From Nocardia paucivorans NBRC 100373 (GTDB taxonomy: Bacteria > Actinomycetota > Actinomycetes > Mycobacteriales > Mycobacteriaceae), in contig NZ_BAGE01000030.1 in the NCBI RefSeq assembly GCF_000308675.1, positions 62,001-126,000 of the forward strand: a DNA stretch of 64,000 bases, written 5' to 3'. Numbering within the stretch: the stretch's first letter is position 1; each line of letters begins with the position of its first letter. This document shows, piece by piece, positions 45,247 through 53,547 of this stretch. The translations under genes were made by a program, and so were the position numbers. The notes beneath the pieces are model-generated. The model worked only from the letters and a program-made list of their open reading frames with translations, did no database searches and was not told where the DNA came from.

Positions 45247-47055
45247 TTGTCTGCTGCAGCGGGACTGCAGCCCGCAACGGTGAAGAATCCGGAAGCCATG
45301 GCCCCGCTCATCAAGATCATCGATGAGCTGTACGGATCGGTTCGGTCCGCGGGCCGCGACGATCTCGGGGGTCGGCTCGGAATGGTGCGGGCCCGGGTCA
45401 GTGACACTCGGGTGCGGCTGGTGGTGGTAGGAGCACCCAAGAGTGGGATGAGCACCCTGGTCAATACCCTGGTCGGGGCACCGATCAGCGTGACCGACAG
45501 TCCGGCCGGTGTGCCGGTGGTCGTCGAGTACGGTCCCGAGCCGTCCGCGACGCTGGTGCGTTCGGTGGACGGTGGGCGGACCGAACGGCAACCGGTGGAT
45601 CCACTCGATCCGCTTCCGGCGTTGACCGCCAAGGACGTGGTGCGCCTGGAGTTCGTCCATCCCGCTCCGCTGCTGGCGGAGGGGATCGTGCTGATGGACG
45701 CGCCCGGTACGGATGCCGACGATCGCGGCACCTGGTCGATGATCGCCGCCGCCGACGCCGTGCTCTATGTCGTCGATGCGGGCAACCGACTCGACAACGA
45801 GCAGATCGTCTACCTACAGCGGGTGCAGCAGCTCTGCCCGACCGTGATCTGTGTGCTCAACAAGATCGACCGGTATCCGTACTGGGCGCAGATCCAGGAA
45901 GAGAATCGGCAACTGCTCGATGCGGCGGGGTTGGCGTTCGCTGTCGCACCCGTCTCGGCGCAACTGCATCGTGAGGCGGAACACTCCGGCGATCGGCAGC
46001 GCGCCGTGGAGTCGGGGATACCGCAACTGCTCGAGCATCTGCGCGAGTATGTGGTGGCCAATGCCGACGCGGTGGCCACCGCGGCCGCGGTCCGCGATAT
46101 TCGGCTGGTCAGCGACCATCTCGGTATGGGCCTGCGCAGTGAGGCGGAGACCCTGCGCGATCCGCAGCGCCGGGCCGAGATCACCCAACGATTGACCGCG
46201 GCCCGTGACGAGGCCGACCGGCTACGGCAGCGCAGCGCCAACTGGCAGATCGTTCTGGCCGACGGCAGCACCGAGCTGATGGCCGATATCGAACACGATC
46301 TGCGGCATCGGCTGCGCGGCCTGGTCCGGGACGCCGAGGCCAGAATCGCCAAGGGTGACCCGGGCCGCCGCTGGACCGCGTTCGGCTCCGACCTGGACGG
46401 GCGGATCGCCGACGCGATCGAGGAGAACTTCGAACTGGCGGAATACCGCGCCCAGGAGTTGGCCGAACAGGTGGCCGCGAAGTTTCCGGCCGATCATCGC
46501 ATTCCCGATCTGCCGGATATGCGGGTGGATCCGGCGGAAGTGATGGAGCAGGTCACCCGACTGGAACCGTTGGAAAGCGGGCGGGACAGCATCCTGCAAC
46601 AGGTGCTGTCGGTGCTGCGCGGATCGTACGGCGGTCTGCTGATGGTCGGTGTCGCGACCAGTCTGCTGGGAATGTCGCTGGTGAACTGGTATTCGGGGAC
46701 GGCGGGTGTGCTTCTCGGCATCCATGCGTTGTGGGAGGATCGCCGCACCCGCACCCAACGCCGACAGGCCGAGGCCAAGGTCGCGGTGTCGCGGCTGATG
46801 GACGATGTGATCTTCCAGGTGGGCAAGGAATCCCGAAACCGACTGCGGGGAGTGCAGCGCGCGCTGCGGGACCACTTCACCGAGATCGCCACCGATACGA
46901 TGCGCCGCGCCGAGGAGGCCCTGCGGATCGCCGAGGAAGAGGGCGAGAAGTACGGCGACAAGGGGCAGGCGCGGCTCGCGCACCTCGACGCCGAATTGCT
47001 CAAACTACGCGATCTGCGTCAGCGGGCCGACGGACTGCTCGCGGTCACTGCCTAG
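45247..47055 (+). CDS. dynamin-like GTPase with altered P-loop
   Basis: A 602-residue protein of the bacterial dynamin family (IniA/IniC-like). The G domain has G1 at residues 62-69 reading GAPKSGMS, in which the invariant lysine of GK(S/T) is Met68 (codon ATG 45448-45450); G3 is DAPGTDADD; G4 is LNKIDRYPYW. The middle is a long helical stalk, followed near residues 458-490 by two hydrophobic segments (GGLLMVGVATSLLGMSLV, GTAGVLLGIHALW) for membrane attachment and a final coiled-coil (about 495-595). The TTG start at 45247 is preceded by GGAG. Loss of the lysine predicts weak or no GTP hydrolysis. Its stop overlaps the convergent GH15 gene. Confidence 0.85.
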   Translation: MSAAAGLQPATVKNPEAMAPLIKIIDELYGSVRSAGRDDLGGRLGMVRARVSDTRVRLVVVGAPKSGMSTLVNTLVGAPISVTDSPAGVPVVVEYGPEPSATLVRSVDGGRTERQPVDPLDPLPALTAKDVVRLEFVHPAPLLAEGIVLMDAPGTDADDRGTWSMIAAADAVLYVVDAGNRLDNEQIVYLQRVQQLCPTVICVLNKIDRYPYWAQIQEENRQLLDAAGLAFAVAPVSAQLHREAEHSGDRQRAVESGIPQLLEHLREYVVANADAVATAAAVRDIRLVSDHLGMGLRSEAETLRDPQRRAEITQRLTAARDEADRLRQRSANWQIVLADGSTELMADIEHDLRHRLRGLVRDAEARIAKGDPGRRWTAFGSDLDGRIADAIEENFELAEYRAQELAEQVAAKFPADHRIPDLPDMRVDPAEVMEQVTRLEPLESGRDSILQQVLSVLRGSYGGLLMVGVATSLLGMSLVNWYSGTAGVLLGIHALWEDRRTRTQRRQAEAKVAVSRLMDDVIFQVGKESRNRLRGVQRALRDHFTEIATDTMRRAEEALRIAEEEGEKYGDKGQARLAHLDAELLKLRDLRQRADGLLAVTA

Positions 47056-49133
47056 AGGAACGGGGGCTGCGTTTTCGGTGTTTTCGGCGGGGGCCCGCCG
47101 GCTTCACCCCACAGGCCGTATTCGTGGGGCGGATGGACCCCGTAACCTCCGCCGTTCCAGGTACCGTTCACCGGCATATGCGCGGGGCGGAAGGTACCGG
47201 CGAGCTGCGGTGACTCGGCGCGGATCACATGGGTGACGGCGTTGATGAGCGCCAGGTGGGTGAACGCCTGCGGATAATTGCCGAGGTGCCGGCCGGTGTG
47301 CGGGTCGATCTCCTCGGCGTAGAGCCGCAGCGGCCCGGCGTGTCCGAGCAGTCGTTCGCACAGCCGTCGGGCCCGGTCCACCTCCCCGATCTCCACCAGC
47401 GCCGAGACCAGCCAGAACGAGCAGATGGTGAAAGTGCCCTCGGACCCGGCCAGGCCGTCGTCGGTGGTCTCGGTGCGATAGCGCAATACCAGGCCGTTCT
47501 CGGTGAGCTCGTCGGCGATCCCGAGCACCGTCGCGCGCACCCGGGGGTCGTCGGCCGGCAGGAACCGGGTCAGCACCACCAACAGCAGGGACGCGTCCAA
47601 GGTGGTTCCGCCGTAGACCTGGGTGAACCGGCCGGCGGCATCCACACCGTGGGCGAGCACATCGGCCCGGATCTCCTCGGCGATCGCGGCCCAGCTCAGC
47701 GCGACCTCGGTCTGTCCGTGTAGTTCGGCCAGTTTCGCGCCGCGGTCCAGCGCCACCCAGCACATCACCTTCGACGAGGTGAAATGCTGTGGTTCCCCGC
47801 GTACCTCCCATATTCCGCGATCGGGTTCGCGCCAATGTGTGATGGCGGCGTCCACCTGCCGTTTCAGCATCGGCCACAACGACTCCGGCACGTGTCGACG
47901 CGATTTCACGTGCAGGTACACCGCATCCAGCATGGTGCCCCAGATATCGTGCTGCTCCTGGTTGTAGGCGCCGTTTCCGACCCGTACCGGTCGTGCGTGC
48001 TGATAGCCGCTGAGGTGTTCGAGACTGGATTCGACCAGTTCGCGTTCGCCGCCGATACCGTAAAGCACCTGCAGCGGTACCTCGTCGCCGTTGGGTCCGG
48101 TGGTGGCGTCGTAGAGAAAGGCGAAGAAGTCGTCGGCCTCCCGATCCAGGCCCAGGGTGTACAGGCCCCACAACGCGAAACTGGCATCGCGGACCCAGGT
48201 GTAGCGGTAGTCCCAGTTGCGTTCCCCACCCGGGGTTTCCGGGAGCGAGGTGGTGGCCGCCGCCATCAACGCGCCGGTGGGGGTGTAGGTGAGCCCCTTG
48301 AGGGTGAGCGCGCTGCGTTGGAGATAGTCGCGCCACCGGTGGTCGGGGAAGTTACCGAGAGTTATCCACTGCCGCCAGCATTCGATGGTCGTCCACATCT
48401 TCTGCGCGGCCTCGTCGAAGGTGCGGGGGGCGGGCAGCTCCGACCAGGTCAACGCCACGAACACCGAATCGCCCTCGCTCATGCGGGTGCGCGCCCGGGC
48501 TTGGCGGCCCTCCAGGCCCAGTCGCAGATCGGTGGTGAGTACCAGGGTCGGGCCGGTATCGGTGTCCGCGGGCACCGCGGTGGCCTCCTCGTACACCTTT
48601 CCGGTGTATTCCCAGGTGGCGGTGGCGCGGTGGTAGTCGAACGAGGGTTCGCAGCTCAATTCCAACTCGACCGTGCCGTTCACACATTTCACGGTGCGCA
48701 GCAGGATGTGCTCGGCATCCCAGTCGGTGGGGGTGCGGCGATGGGTTCGACTGCGCTGCTGAGTGCTGTGCCAGGGGCCGAGCACCAGCGCGTCGCGCAC
48801 GATCAACCAACCCGTCTCGGTTTGCCAGGTGGTTTCCAGGATCATGCCGCCGGGCAGGTACCGGCGGGCGGCGGGAACATTGCACCCGTAAGGGCCGATG
48901 CGGAAATGACCGGCGCTGCGATCGAGGAGGGCGCCGAAAACGCTCGGTGAATCCGGACGAGGCAGACACATCCATTCGACCGAGCCGTTACCGGCGATCA
49001 GACAGTTGGTCTCACAGTCGGACAGGAATGCGTAGTCGTCGATCGGCGGGAAGTCGGCCGAGTACGGGGGCTCGACCGTTTCGTCGAGCGCCGCGGGACC
49101 GGGTGGGTCGGCTGAACTGTCGGTACTCGCCAT
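47052..49133 (-). CDS. glycoside hydrolase family 15 protein, probable trehalase
   Basis: A 693-residue enzyme with an N-terminal beta-sandwich (residues about 25-260; IDDYAFLSDCETNCLIAGNGSVEWMCLPR) and an (alpha/alpha)6 catalytic barrel (GERNWDYRYTWVRDASFALW is the signature of GH15 proteins near residue 310). Its proximity to lepA matches Rv2402 of M. tuberculosis, and GH15 trehalases are known in mycobacteria, so alpha,alpha-trehalose is the likeliest substrate; other alpha-glucosides are possible. There is no signal peptide, so it is cytoplasmic. Its stop codon overlaps that of the convergent dynamin-like gene. Confidence 0.9.
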   Translation of the reverse strand: MASTDSSADPPGPAALDETVEPPYSADFPPIDDYAFLSDCETNCLIAGNGSVEWMCLPRPDSPSVFGALLDRSAGHFRIGPYGCNVPAARRYLPGGMILETTWQTETGWLIVRDALVLGPWHSTQQRSRTHRRTPTDWDAEHILLRTVKCVNGTVELELSCEPSFDYHRATATWEYTGKVYEEATAVPADTDTGPTLVLTTDLRLGLEGRQARARTRMSEGDSVFVALTWSELPAPRTFDEAAQKMWTTIECWRQWITLGNFPDHRWRDYLQRSALTLKGLTYTPTGALMAAATTSLPETPGGERNWDYRYTWVRDASFALWGLYTLGLDREADDFFAFLYDATTGPNGDEVPLQVLYGIGGERELVESSLEHLSGYQHARPVRVGNGAYNQEQHDIWGTMLDAVYLHVKSRRHVPESLWPMLKRQVDAAITHWREPDRGIWEVRGEPQHFTSSKVMCWVALDRGAKLAELHGQTEVALSWAAIAEEIRADVLAHGVDAAGRFTQVYGGTTLDASLLLVVLTRFLPADDPRVRATVLGIADELTENGLVLRYRTETTDDGLAGSEGTFTICSFWLVSALVEIGEVDRARRLCERLLGHAGPLRLYAEEIDPHTGRHLGNYPQAFTHLALINAVTHVIRAESPQLAGTFRPAHMPVNGTWNGGGYGVHPPHEYGLWGEAGGPPPKTPKTQPPFL

Positions 49134-49190
49134 ACCACATCATGGGCCGACGGCGCTCGTCCGTCCACCCGGTCCCGGTCGCCCGGTGGT

Positions 49191-49850
49191 TCACACGCGC
49201 CGGATTCGGGCCAGCCAGGCGGCGGCCTCGACCGGACGGTCGGTGGGCAGCCCGAGCCGTTCGGCGTCCTCGGCGACGAGCTCGGTGACCCGCCCGCGGT
49301 AGTGCGCCGGGCTCAGCTCCTCCAGCTCCCACTCCGCGCCGGCGAAGGAGTCGCGGATGATGTGCTCGCCGATCCGGGGGCCGAAACCGACCTCCACATC
49401 CGACAGGGCCAGGATGTGGACGTATCCGCCCGGTGCGCAGACGGCGTGCAGGCCACGCACGTAGGTGTTGCGGGCCTCGGGGTTCTCTCCGAAGATGTGG
49501 AACAGCGCGCTGTCGACGACGGTGTCGAAGGTGCCGAGCCGCCCGGGGCCGTCGTCGGCGAGGGTGAGCACGTCCGCGACCTCGAAGCGGGCATTGGGCA
49601 CGCCCTGTTCGGCGGCATTGCGGCGGGCGTATTCCACCGCGCTCGGGGACAGGTCCACGCCGAGTACGTCGTAGCCGAGCCGGGTGAGGGCGATGGTGTG
49701 TTCGCCCGCGCCGGTGCCGGGGTCCAGGACCCGGCCGCGGATCCGGCCGGCGCGCTCGAGGGCGACGATCGCCGGTTGCGGTTCGCCGATCACCCAGGGG
49801 GCGGTGTCGTTGTCATAGATCGCGTTCCAGTTATCGACCGACGGTGTCAT
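49191..49850 (-). CDS. class I SAM-dependent methyltransferase
   Basis: A 219-residue Rossmann-fold methyltransferase. Motif I is VLDPGTGAGEHTI (about 42-54), motif II VLGVDLSPSAVEYAR, motif III region FEVADVLTL and a later FDTVVDSALFHIFG. The fold resembles thiopurine-methyltransferase-like and UbiE-like enzymes; substrate unknown. Start ATG 49850. A SoxR-type operator with the 19-base promoter spacing of the MerR family lies immediately upstream. Confidence 0.88.
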   Translation of the reverse strand: MTPSVDNWNAIYDNDTAPWVIGEPQPAIVALERAGRIRGRVLDPGTGAGEHTIALTRLGYDVLGVDLSPSAVEYARRNAAEQGVPNARFEVADVLTLADDGPGRLGTFDTVVDSALFHIFGENPEARNTYVRGLHAVCAPGGYVHILALSDVEVGFGPRIGEHIIRDSFAGAEWELEELSPAHYRGRVTELVAEDAERLGLPTDRPVEAAAWLARIRRV

Positions 49851-49864
49851 GACCCCAGCCTGCA

Positions 49865-49884
49865 ACCTCAATATGGGTTGAGGT
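49865..49884 (-). promoter_or_regulatory. SoxR-like (MerR-type) operator
   Basis: ACCTCAA-TATGGG-TTGAGGT (arms 49865-49871 and 49878-49884) is a perfect 7-base inverted repeat; the inner CCTCAA-N6-TTGAGG matches the geometry of the SoxR box. On the minus strand TTGACC overlaps its 5' arm and a degenerate -10 (CAGGCT) follows at about 19 bases, the over-long spacing typical of MerR-activated promoters. It lies 14 bases upstream of the methyltransferase ATG. Confidence 0.65.
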
Positions 49885-50097
49885 CAAGGGCGGTGCCCCG
49901 GGCCGGTTGATCGTTGCCCATTCGTGCCGCTCGTTATCGACCCGTGACGTCGGCGTCCGTGCGGTGGACAGGTCGGTCGTCACAGATGTAGGTGATCGGA
50001 GCGCGTGGTTGTGACCCGCAGAGCGCGGGGCGGTACCTCGCCGATCGCGCGGATGCGTCGACGGTTCGCCGGCGGACCGATGTCCGGCCGGGTCGAT

Positions 50098-50103
50098 TAC
50101 GCT
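50098..50103 (+). promoter_or_regulatory. -10 element of a leaderless gene
   Basis: TACGCT (50098-50103) is followed by 6 bases and the GTG at 50110. The distance from the -10 hexamer places the transcription start at or next to the GTG. Confidence 0.5.
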
Positions 50104-50109
50104 GGGTGC

Positions 50110-50400
50110 GTGGATCGTATCGCGGGATGGTGGGACGGTTTCGAACTGTGGGTGGCGGGACTTCCGTTCATCCCCCAGTTCCTGGTGGTGCTGGCCGGCA
50201 TGGTGCCGATCAGCTTCGCCATCGCCTACCTGCTCGACCGTGGTTTGCAGAATGTCATGCGCCGGCTGGGCCGAGAGGAGAATCCCGGCGTCCCGGGACG
50301 AGTGTCGGCGGAAGCGGAGATACCCGAGTGGGAAGCCGAGGCGGTTCCGGCCGCAGTTGTGGTCCCGGCTCGGGAACATGTCGGAAGCGGTGCCCGCTGA
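50110..50400 (+). CDS. small single-helix membrane protein
   Basis: A 96-residue protein with one strong hydrophobic segment (QFLVVLAGMVPISFAIAYLL, about 20-40) after an amphipathic start (DRIAGWWDGFELWVAGLPF). The C-terminal half is charged and cytoplasmic or periplasmic, without recognisable motif. The GTG at 50110 is preferred over upstream ATGs because a -10-like TACGCT lies 6 bases before it. It overlaps the start of a 25-residue membrane peptide by one base. Confidence 0.65.
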   Translation: MDRIAGWWDGFELWVAGLPFIPQFLVVLAGMVPISFAIAYLLDRGLQNVMRRLGREENPGVPGRVSAEAEIPEWEAEAVPAAVVVPAREHVGSGAR

Positions 50401-50477
50401 TGCCTCGTTCTCGCGTGCAATTGGCCCTGGTCGCCCTGTTGATCCTGGTGGTCGTCGCCTGGCTCTTCACCCGGTAG
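50400..50477 (+). CDS. 25-residue membrane microprotein
   Basis: An ATG whose A is the last base of the preceding stop (TGATG, 50398-50402) opens a 25-codon frame: a short basic start (MPRSRVQ), a hydrophobic helix (LALVALLILVVVAWLF) and a final TR. The stop-start overlap indicates translational coupling with the 96-residue protein. It has the form of a single-pass regulatory microprotein; partner unknown, though the sulfate transporter genes lie just downstream. Confidence 0.55.
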   Translation: MPRSRVQLALVALLILVVVAWLFTR

Positions 50478-50605
50478 ACGCAGTGGACGGGGCCTCGGGC
50501 CGGCCCGGGGGCGATGGTGGCCGGGGCCGATCCGGCCGGTTCGGTCCGATGACGATCGGGGCGGTGGACCACCCGGGTGCCGTCCTCGGAGCCGGTCGCC
50601 CCCGT

Positions 50606-50611
50606 TAGACT
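50606..50611 (+). promoter_or_regulatory. candidate -10 element of the sulfate-transport operon
   Basis: TAGACT (50606-50611) is a good actinobacterial -10 hexamer. Transcription from it would start near 50618 and give a leader RNA of about 135 bases before subI, containing the small cysteine-rich frame at 50679-50741. No clear -35 is visible. Confidence 0.4.
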
Positions 50612-50678
50612 GGCTCGCGCCCCGCGGAACCATACGCGCTGTTCGCGCTCGTTTCGGCCGCCGGGCCGTGGCGGCGCC

Positions 50679-50741
50679 GTGACGCGGTTTCTCGTCCGAG
50701 AGCGCCGTCTTTGCTGTGCGCCGCCGATCTGCGGTCGATAG
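50679..50741 (+). CDS. candidate cysteine-sensing leader peptide upstream of subI
   Basis: A GTG (50679) starts a 20-codon frame with a basic middle (RERRLCC) and ending CCAPPICGR before TAG (50739-50741). Three of the last nine codons are cysteine, two of them adjacent. The stop directly touches the subI ribosome binding site (GAAAGG, 50741-50746) 11 bases before the subI ATG. In mycobacteria, short cysteine-rich leader peptides are known to act as attenuators of sulfur genes: ribosomes pause at Cys codons when cysteine is scarce and thereby free the downstream start. The position before a sulfate importer fits, but expression of this peptide is inference. Confidence 0.45.
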   Translation: MTRFLVRERRLCCAPPICGR

Positions 50742-50752
50742 AAAGGTCCACC

Positions 50753-51787
50753 ATGCCACGCACCCGTCTGCCCGCCGGGCGTCGACTCGTCGCCGTCCTC
50801 GTCGGCCTCGTGACCGTGGCGCTCTCCGCGTGCGCCGGCGGGCCCAGTGACGTGGTCGGGGCGCCGAGCGCCGACGGAAGCGGCGGCACCCTGGCCCTGT
50901 ACGCCTACGCGGTCGCCAAACCCGGCTTCGACCTGGTGGTGCCGGAATTCAACCGGACCGAGGCGGGGGAGCAGGTGCGGGTCCAACAGTCCTACGGCGC
51001 GTCCGGGGACCAGTCGCGCAAGGTGGCCGACGGTGCCCCGGCCGATCTGGTGAGCTTCTCCACCGAACCCGATATCACCCGACTGGTGGACGCCGGGCTG
51101 GTGGAACGGAACTGGAATGCCGACGCCACCAGGGGGATCCCATTCGGTTCGGTGGTCGTGCTCGTCGTCCGCGCGGGAAATCCGAAGGATATCCGAGGCT
51201 GGGACGATCTACTGCGGCCCGATGTCGAGGTGGTGACTCCCAACCCGTTCAGCTCCGGTTCCGCGAAATGGAATCTGCTCGCCCCATATGCGGCCGTGAG
51301 CGAGGGCGGACGCGATCCTCGGGCCGGGCTGGACTACCTCACCCGGATGCTGGAGCGGGTCCGGGTGCAGCCGAAATCCGGCCGGGAAGCCACCGAGATG
51401 TTTCTGCAGGGCACCGGTGATGTGCTGATCAGCTATGAGAACGAGGCCTTGTTCGCCGAACGCCACGGCGACCCCTTCGAGCACGTCGTCCCCGAGGCCA
51501 CCGTTCGGATCGAGAACCCGGTGGCCGTGTTGAAGAACACTCGAAACCGGGACCTGGCCGTTGCCTTCCGTGATTTCCTTTTCACCCCGGCCGGGCAGCG
51601 CGCGTGGGCGAAGGCGGGCTTCCGTCCCGTGGATCCGGGGGTGGCCGCCGAATTCGCCGCCGATTTCCCCACCCCGCCGCGGCTGTACACCGTTGCCGAT
51701 CTCGGGGGCTGGGAGACGGTGAACGAGGAATTGTTCGCTCCGGACAGCGGCAGTATCGCCATCGTCTACGACAATGCCACCAAGTGA
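50753..51787 (+). CDS. subI: sulfate ABC transporter substrate-binding lipoprotein
   Basis: A 344-residue periplasmic-type binding protein. It begins with a lipoprotein signal (RLVAVLVGLVTVALSACAGG); the lipobox is LSAC with Cys27. The mature fold follows the CysP/SubI pattern (LYAYAVAKPGFDLVVPEF, SYGASGDQSRKVADGAPADLV, and FGSVVVLVVR). The start is ATG 50753 after AAAGG. It delivers sulfate or thiosulfate to CysTW-CysA, which follow in order. Its end overlaps a GTG in frame with cysT. Confidence 0.93.
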   Translation: MPRTRLPAGRRLVAVLVGLVTVALSACAGGPSDVVGAPSADGSGGTLALYAYAVAKPGFDLVVPEFNRTEAGEQVRVQQSYGASGDQSRKVADGAPADLVSFSTEPDITRLVDAGLVERNWNADATRGIPFGSVVVLVVRAGNPKDIRGWDDLLRPDVEVVTPNPFSSGSAKWNLLAPYAAVSEGGRDPRAGLDYLTRMLERVRVQPKSGREATEMFLQGTGDVLISYENEALFAERHGDPFEHVVPEATVRIENPVAVLKNTRNRDLAVAFRDFLFTPAGQRAWAKAGFRPVDPGVAAEFAADFPTPPRLYTVADLGGWETVNEELFAPDSGSIAIVYDNATK

Positions 51788-51822
51788 CCGGTGACCCGGA
51801 CCACACGCAATACTCGATAGTC

Positions 51823-52722
51823 GTGACCGATCCCAGCTTATGCACCGGGACCTCCCCCGATACCGCTTCCGGCGACCCTGCGGCCCCACGCGGACCCGCC
51901 GGGCGGTCCCTGCGCTCCCGACTGGGATTCAGCGGATCGGTGGGGCCGTTGGGGGTGGCCACGGCGGTGCTGTGGCTCAGCGTCATCGTGCTGCTGCCAT
52001 TGGCGGCGCTCACCGTCAGCGCGTTCGATACCGGCTGGTCCGGGTTCTGGGACGCCGTCACCAGTCCGGTGGCATTGGCGTCGTTGCGGGTGACCGTTGT
52101 CGTCTCGGTGTTCGTGGCGTTGCTGAACGTGGTGATGGGCACCCTCGTGGCCTGGGTGCTGGTCCGGGACGAATTCCCCGGTAAAGGGATCGTCAATGCG
52201 CTCATCGATCTGCCGTTCGCATTGCCCACCATCGTGGCCAGTATCGTGCTGCTGTCGCTGTACGGGCCGAAGAGTCCGATCGATGTCCATCTCAACGCCA
52301 CCCGGCCCGGTCTGGTGGTGGCCCTGGCCTTCGTGACCCTGCCGTTCGTGGTGCGGTCGGTGCAGCCGGTGCTCATCGAGGCCGATCGCGAGGTGGAGCA
52401 GGCGGCATTGTCGCTGGGCGCGAACAACTGGACCACCTTCCGTCGTATCGTGCTGCCCGCCCTGGCGCCGGCGATCATCAGCGGTGGTGGTCTGGCGTTC
52501 GCCCGCGCCATCGGCGAGTTCGGCTCGGTGGTGCTGATCGGCGGCAATATCCCGCGCGAGACCCAGATGGTTTCGCAGTACATCCAGCAGCAGATAGAGA
52601 TCGACCGTCCGGTCGCCGCGGCTGCGGTGTCGGTGGCGCTGCTGGTCATCGCTTTCGCGACCCTGCTGGTGCTGCGGCTGTTCTCCGAGTGGACGGCCAG
52701 GAAGGAGCGCGCGGCCCGATGA
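51823..52722 (+). CDS. cysT: sulfate ABC transporter permease CysT
   Basis: A 299-residue membrane permease with six helices. The cytoplasmic EAA-like loop is DREVEQAALSLGANNWTTF, preceded by LPFVVRSVQPVL; LPFALPTIVASIVLL is in the third helix. GTG 51823 is used; an alternative GTG at 51784 overlaps the subI stop (GTGA) and would add 13 residues and couple translation. The stop overlaps cysW by 4 bases. Confidence 0.93.
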   Translation: MTDPSLCTGTSPDTASGDPAAPRGPAGRSLRSRLGFSGSVGPLGVATAVLWLSVIVLLPLAALTVSAFDTGWSGFWDAVTSPVALASLRVTVVVSVFVALLNVVMGTLVAWVLVRDEFPGKGIVNALIDLPFALPTIVASIVLLSLYGPKSPIDVHLNATRPGLVVALAFVTLPFVVRSVQPVLIEADREVEQAALSLGANNWTTFRRIVLPALAPAIISGGGLAFARAIGEFGSVVLIGGNIPRETQMVSQYIQQQIEIDRPVAAAAVSVALLVIAFATLLVLRLFSEWTARKERAAR

Positions 52723-53525
52723 AGTTGTCCGCCCCCACCCGTATCTCGCTGCGGGTACTCGCGCTCGGTTATCTGTTCGTTCTGTTGGTGCTGCCGTTGG
52801 GGGTGATCCTGGCCCGGTCGTTCGGCCGCGGGATCGCTGCCTTCATCGACCAGATCAGCACCCCCGCGGCCATCTCGGCGATCAATCTGTCGCTGCTCAT
52901 CGTGGCCGTCGTGGTGCCGGTGAACGTGGTGTTCGGAGTGCTCATCGCATTGGCCCTGGTACGGGGAAACTTTCCCGGAAGGCGGTTGCTGCAAGGGCTG
53001 GTCGACCTCCCGTTCGCGGTATCGCCGGTGGTGGTCGGGGTCTCGCTGATCCTGCTGTGGGGGGCGGGTGGCTGGTTCGGCGGACTGGCCGAAATAGGGA
53101 TCCAGGTGATCTTCGCGGTCCCGGGGATGATCATCGCCACCATTTTCGTGACCCTGCCGTTCGTGGTGCGTGAAGTGGAACCGGTGCTGCACGAGATCGG
53201 CGACGACCAGGAGCAGGCCGCCGCCACTCTCGGCGCGTCCGGGTGGCAGACGTTCCGGCGGATAACCCTGCCCGCCATCCGTTGGGGTCTCACCTACGGT
53301 GTGGTGCTCACCGTGGCCCGCGCGCTGGGCGAATTCGGTGCGGTGATCATGGTGTCGTCCGGGTTCGCCGGTGTCTCGCAAACCCTCACCCTGCTCGTCC
53401 ATGCCCGCTATATCGACGATCACAACGATTTCGGCGCCTACTGCGCCGCCACTTTGCTGATGGGTATCGCGCTGCTCACCCTGCTGCTGATGACGCTGCT
53501 GGAACGCAAGCGGGAGACCCGTTGA
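52719..53525 (+). CDS. cysW: sulfate ABC transporter permease CysW
   Basis: A 268-residue permease paralogous to CysT; helices include [15 protein letters not shown] and [16 protein letters not shown], and the cytoplasmic coupling loop is [18 protein letters not shown]. The ATG at 52719 overlaps the cysT stop (ATGA). It forms the heterodimeric membrane channel with CysT. Confidence 0.93.
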   Translation: MKLSAPTRISLRVLALGYLFVLLVLPLGVILARSFGRGIAAFIDQISTPAAISAINLSLLIVAVVVPVNVVFGVLIALALVRGNFPGRRLLQGLVDLPFAVSPVVVGVSLILLWGAGGWFGGLAEIGIQVIFAVPGMIIATIFVTLPFVVREVEPVLHEIGDDQEQAAATLGASGWQTFRRITLPAIRWGLTYGVVLTVARALGEFGAVIMVSSGFAGVSQTLTLLVHARYIDDHNDFGAYCAATLLMGIALLTLLLMTLLERKRETR

Positions 53526-53547
53526 CCGCGTACGCCGGAGGCCGTCC

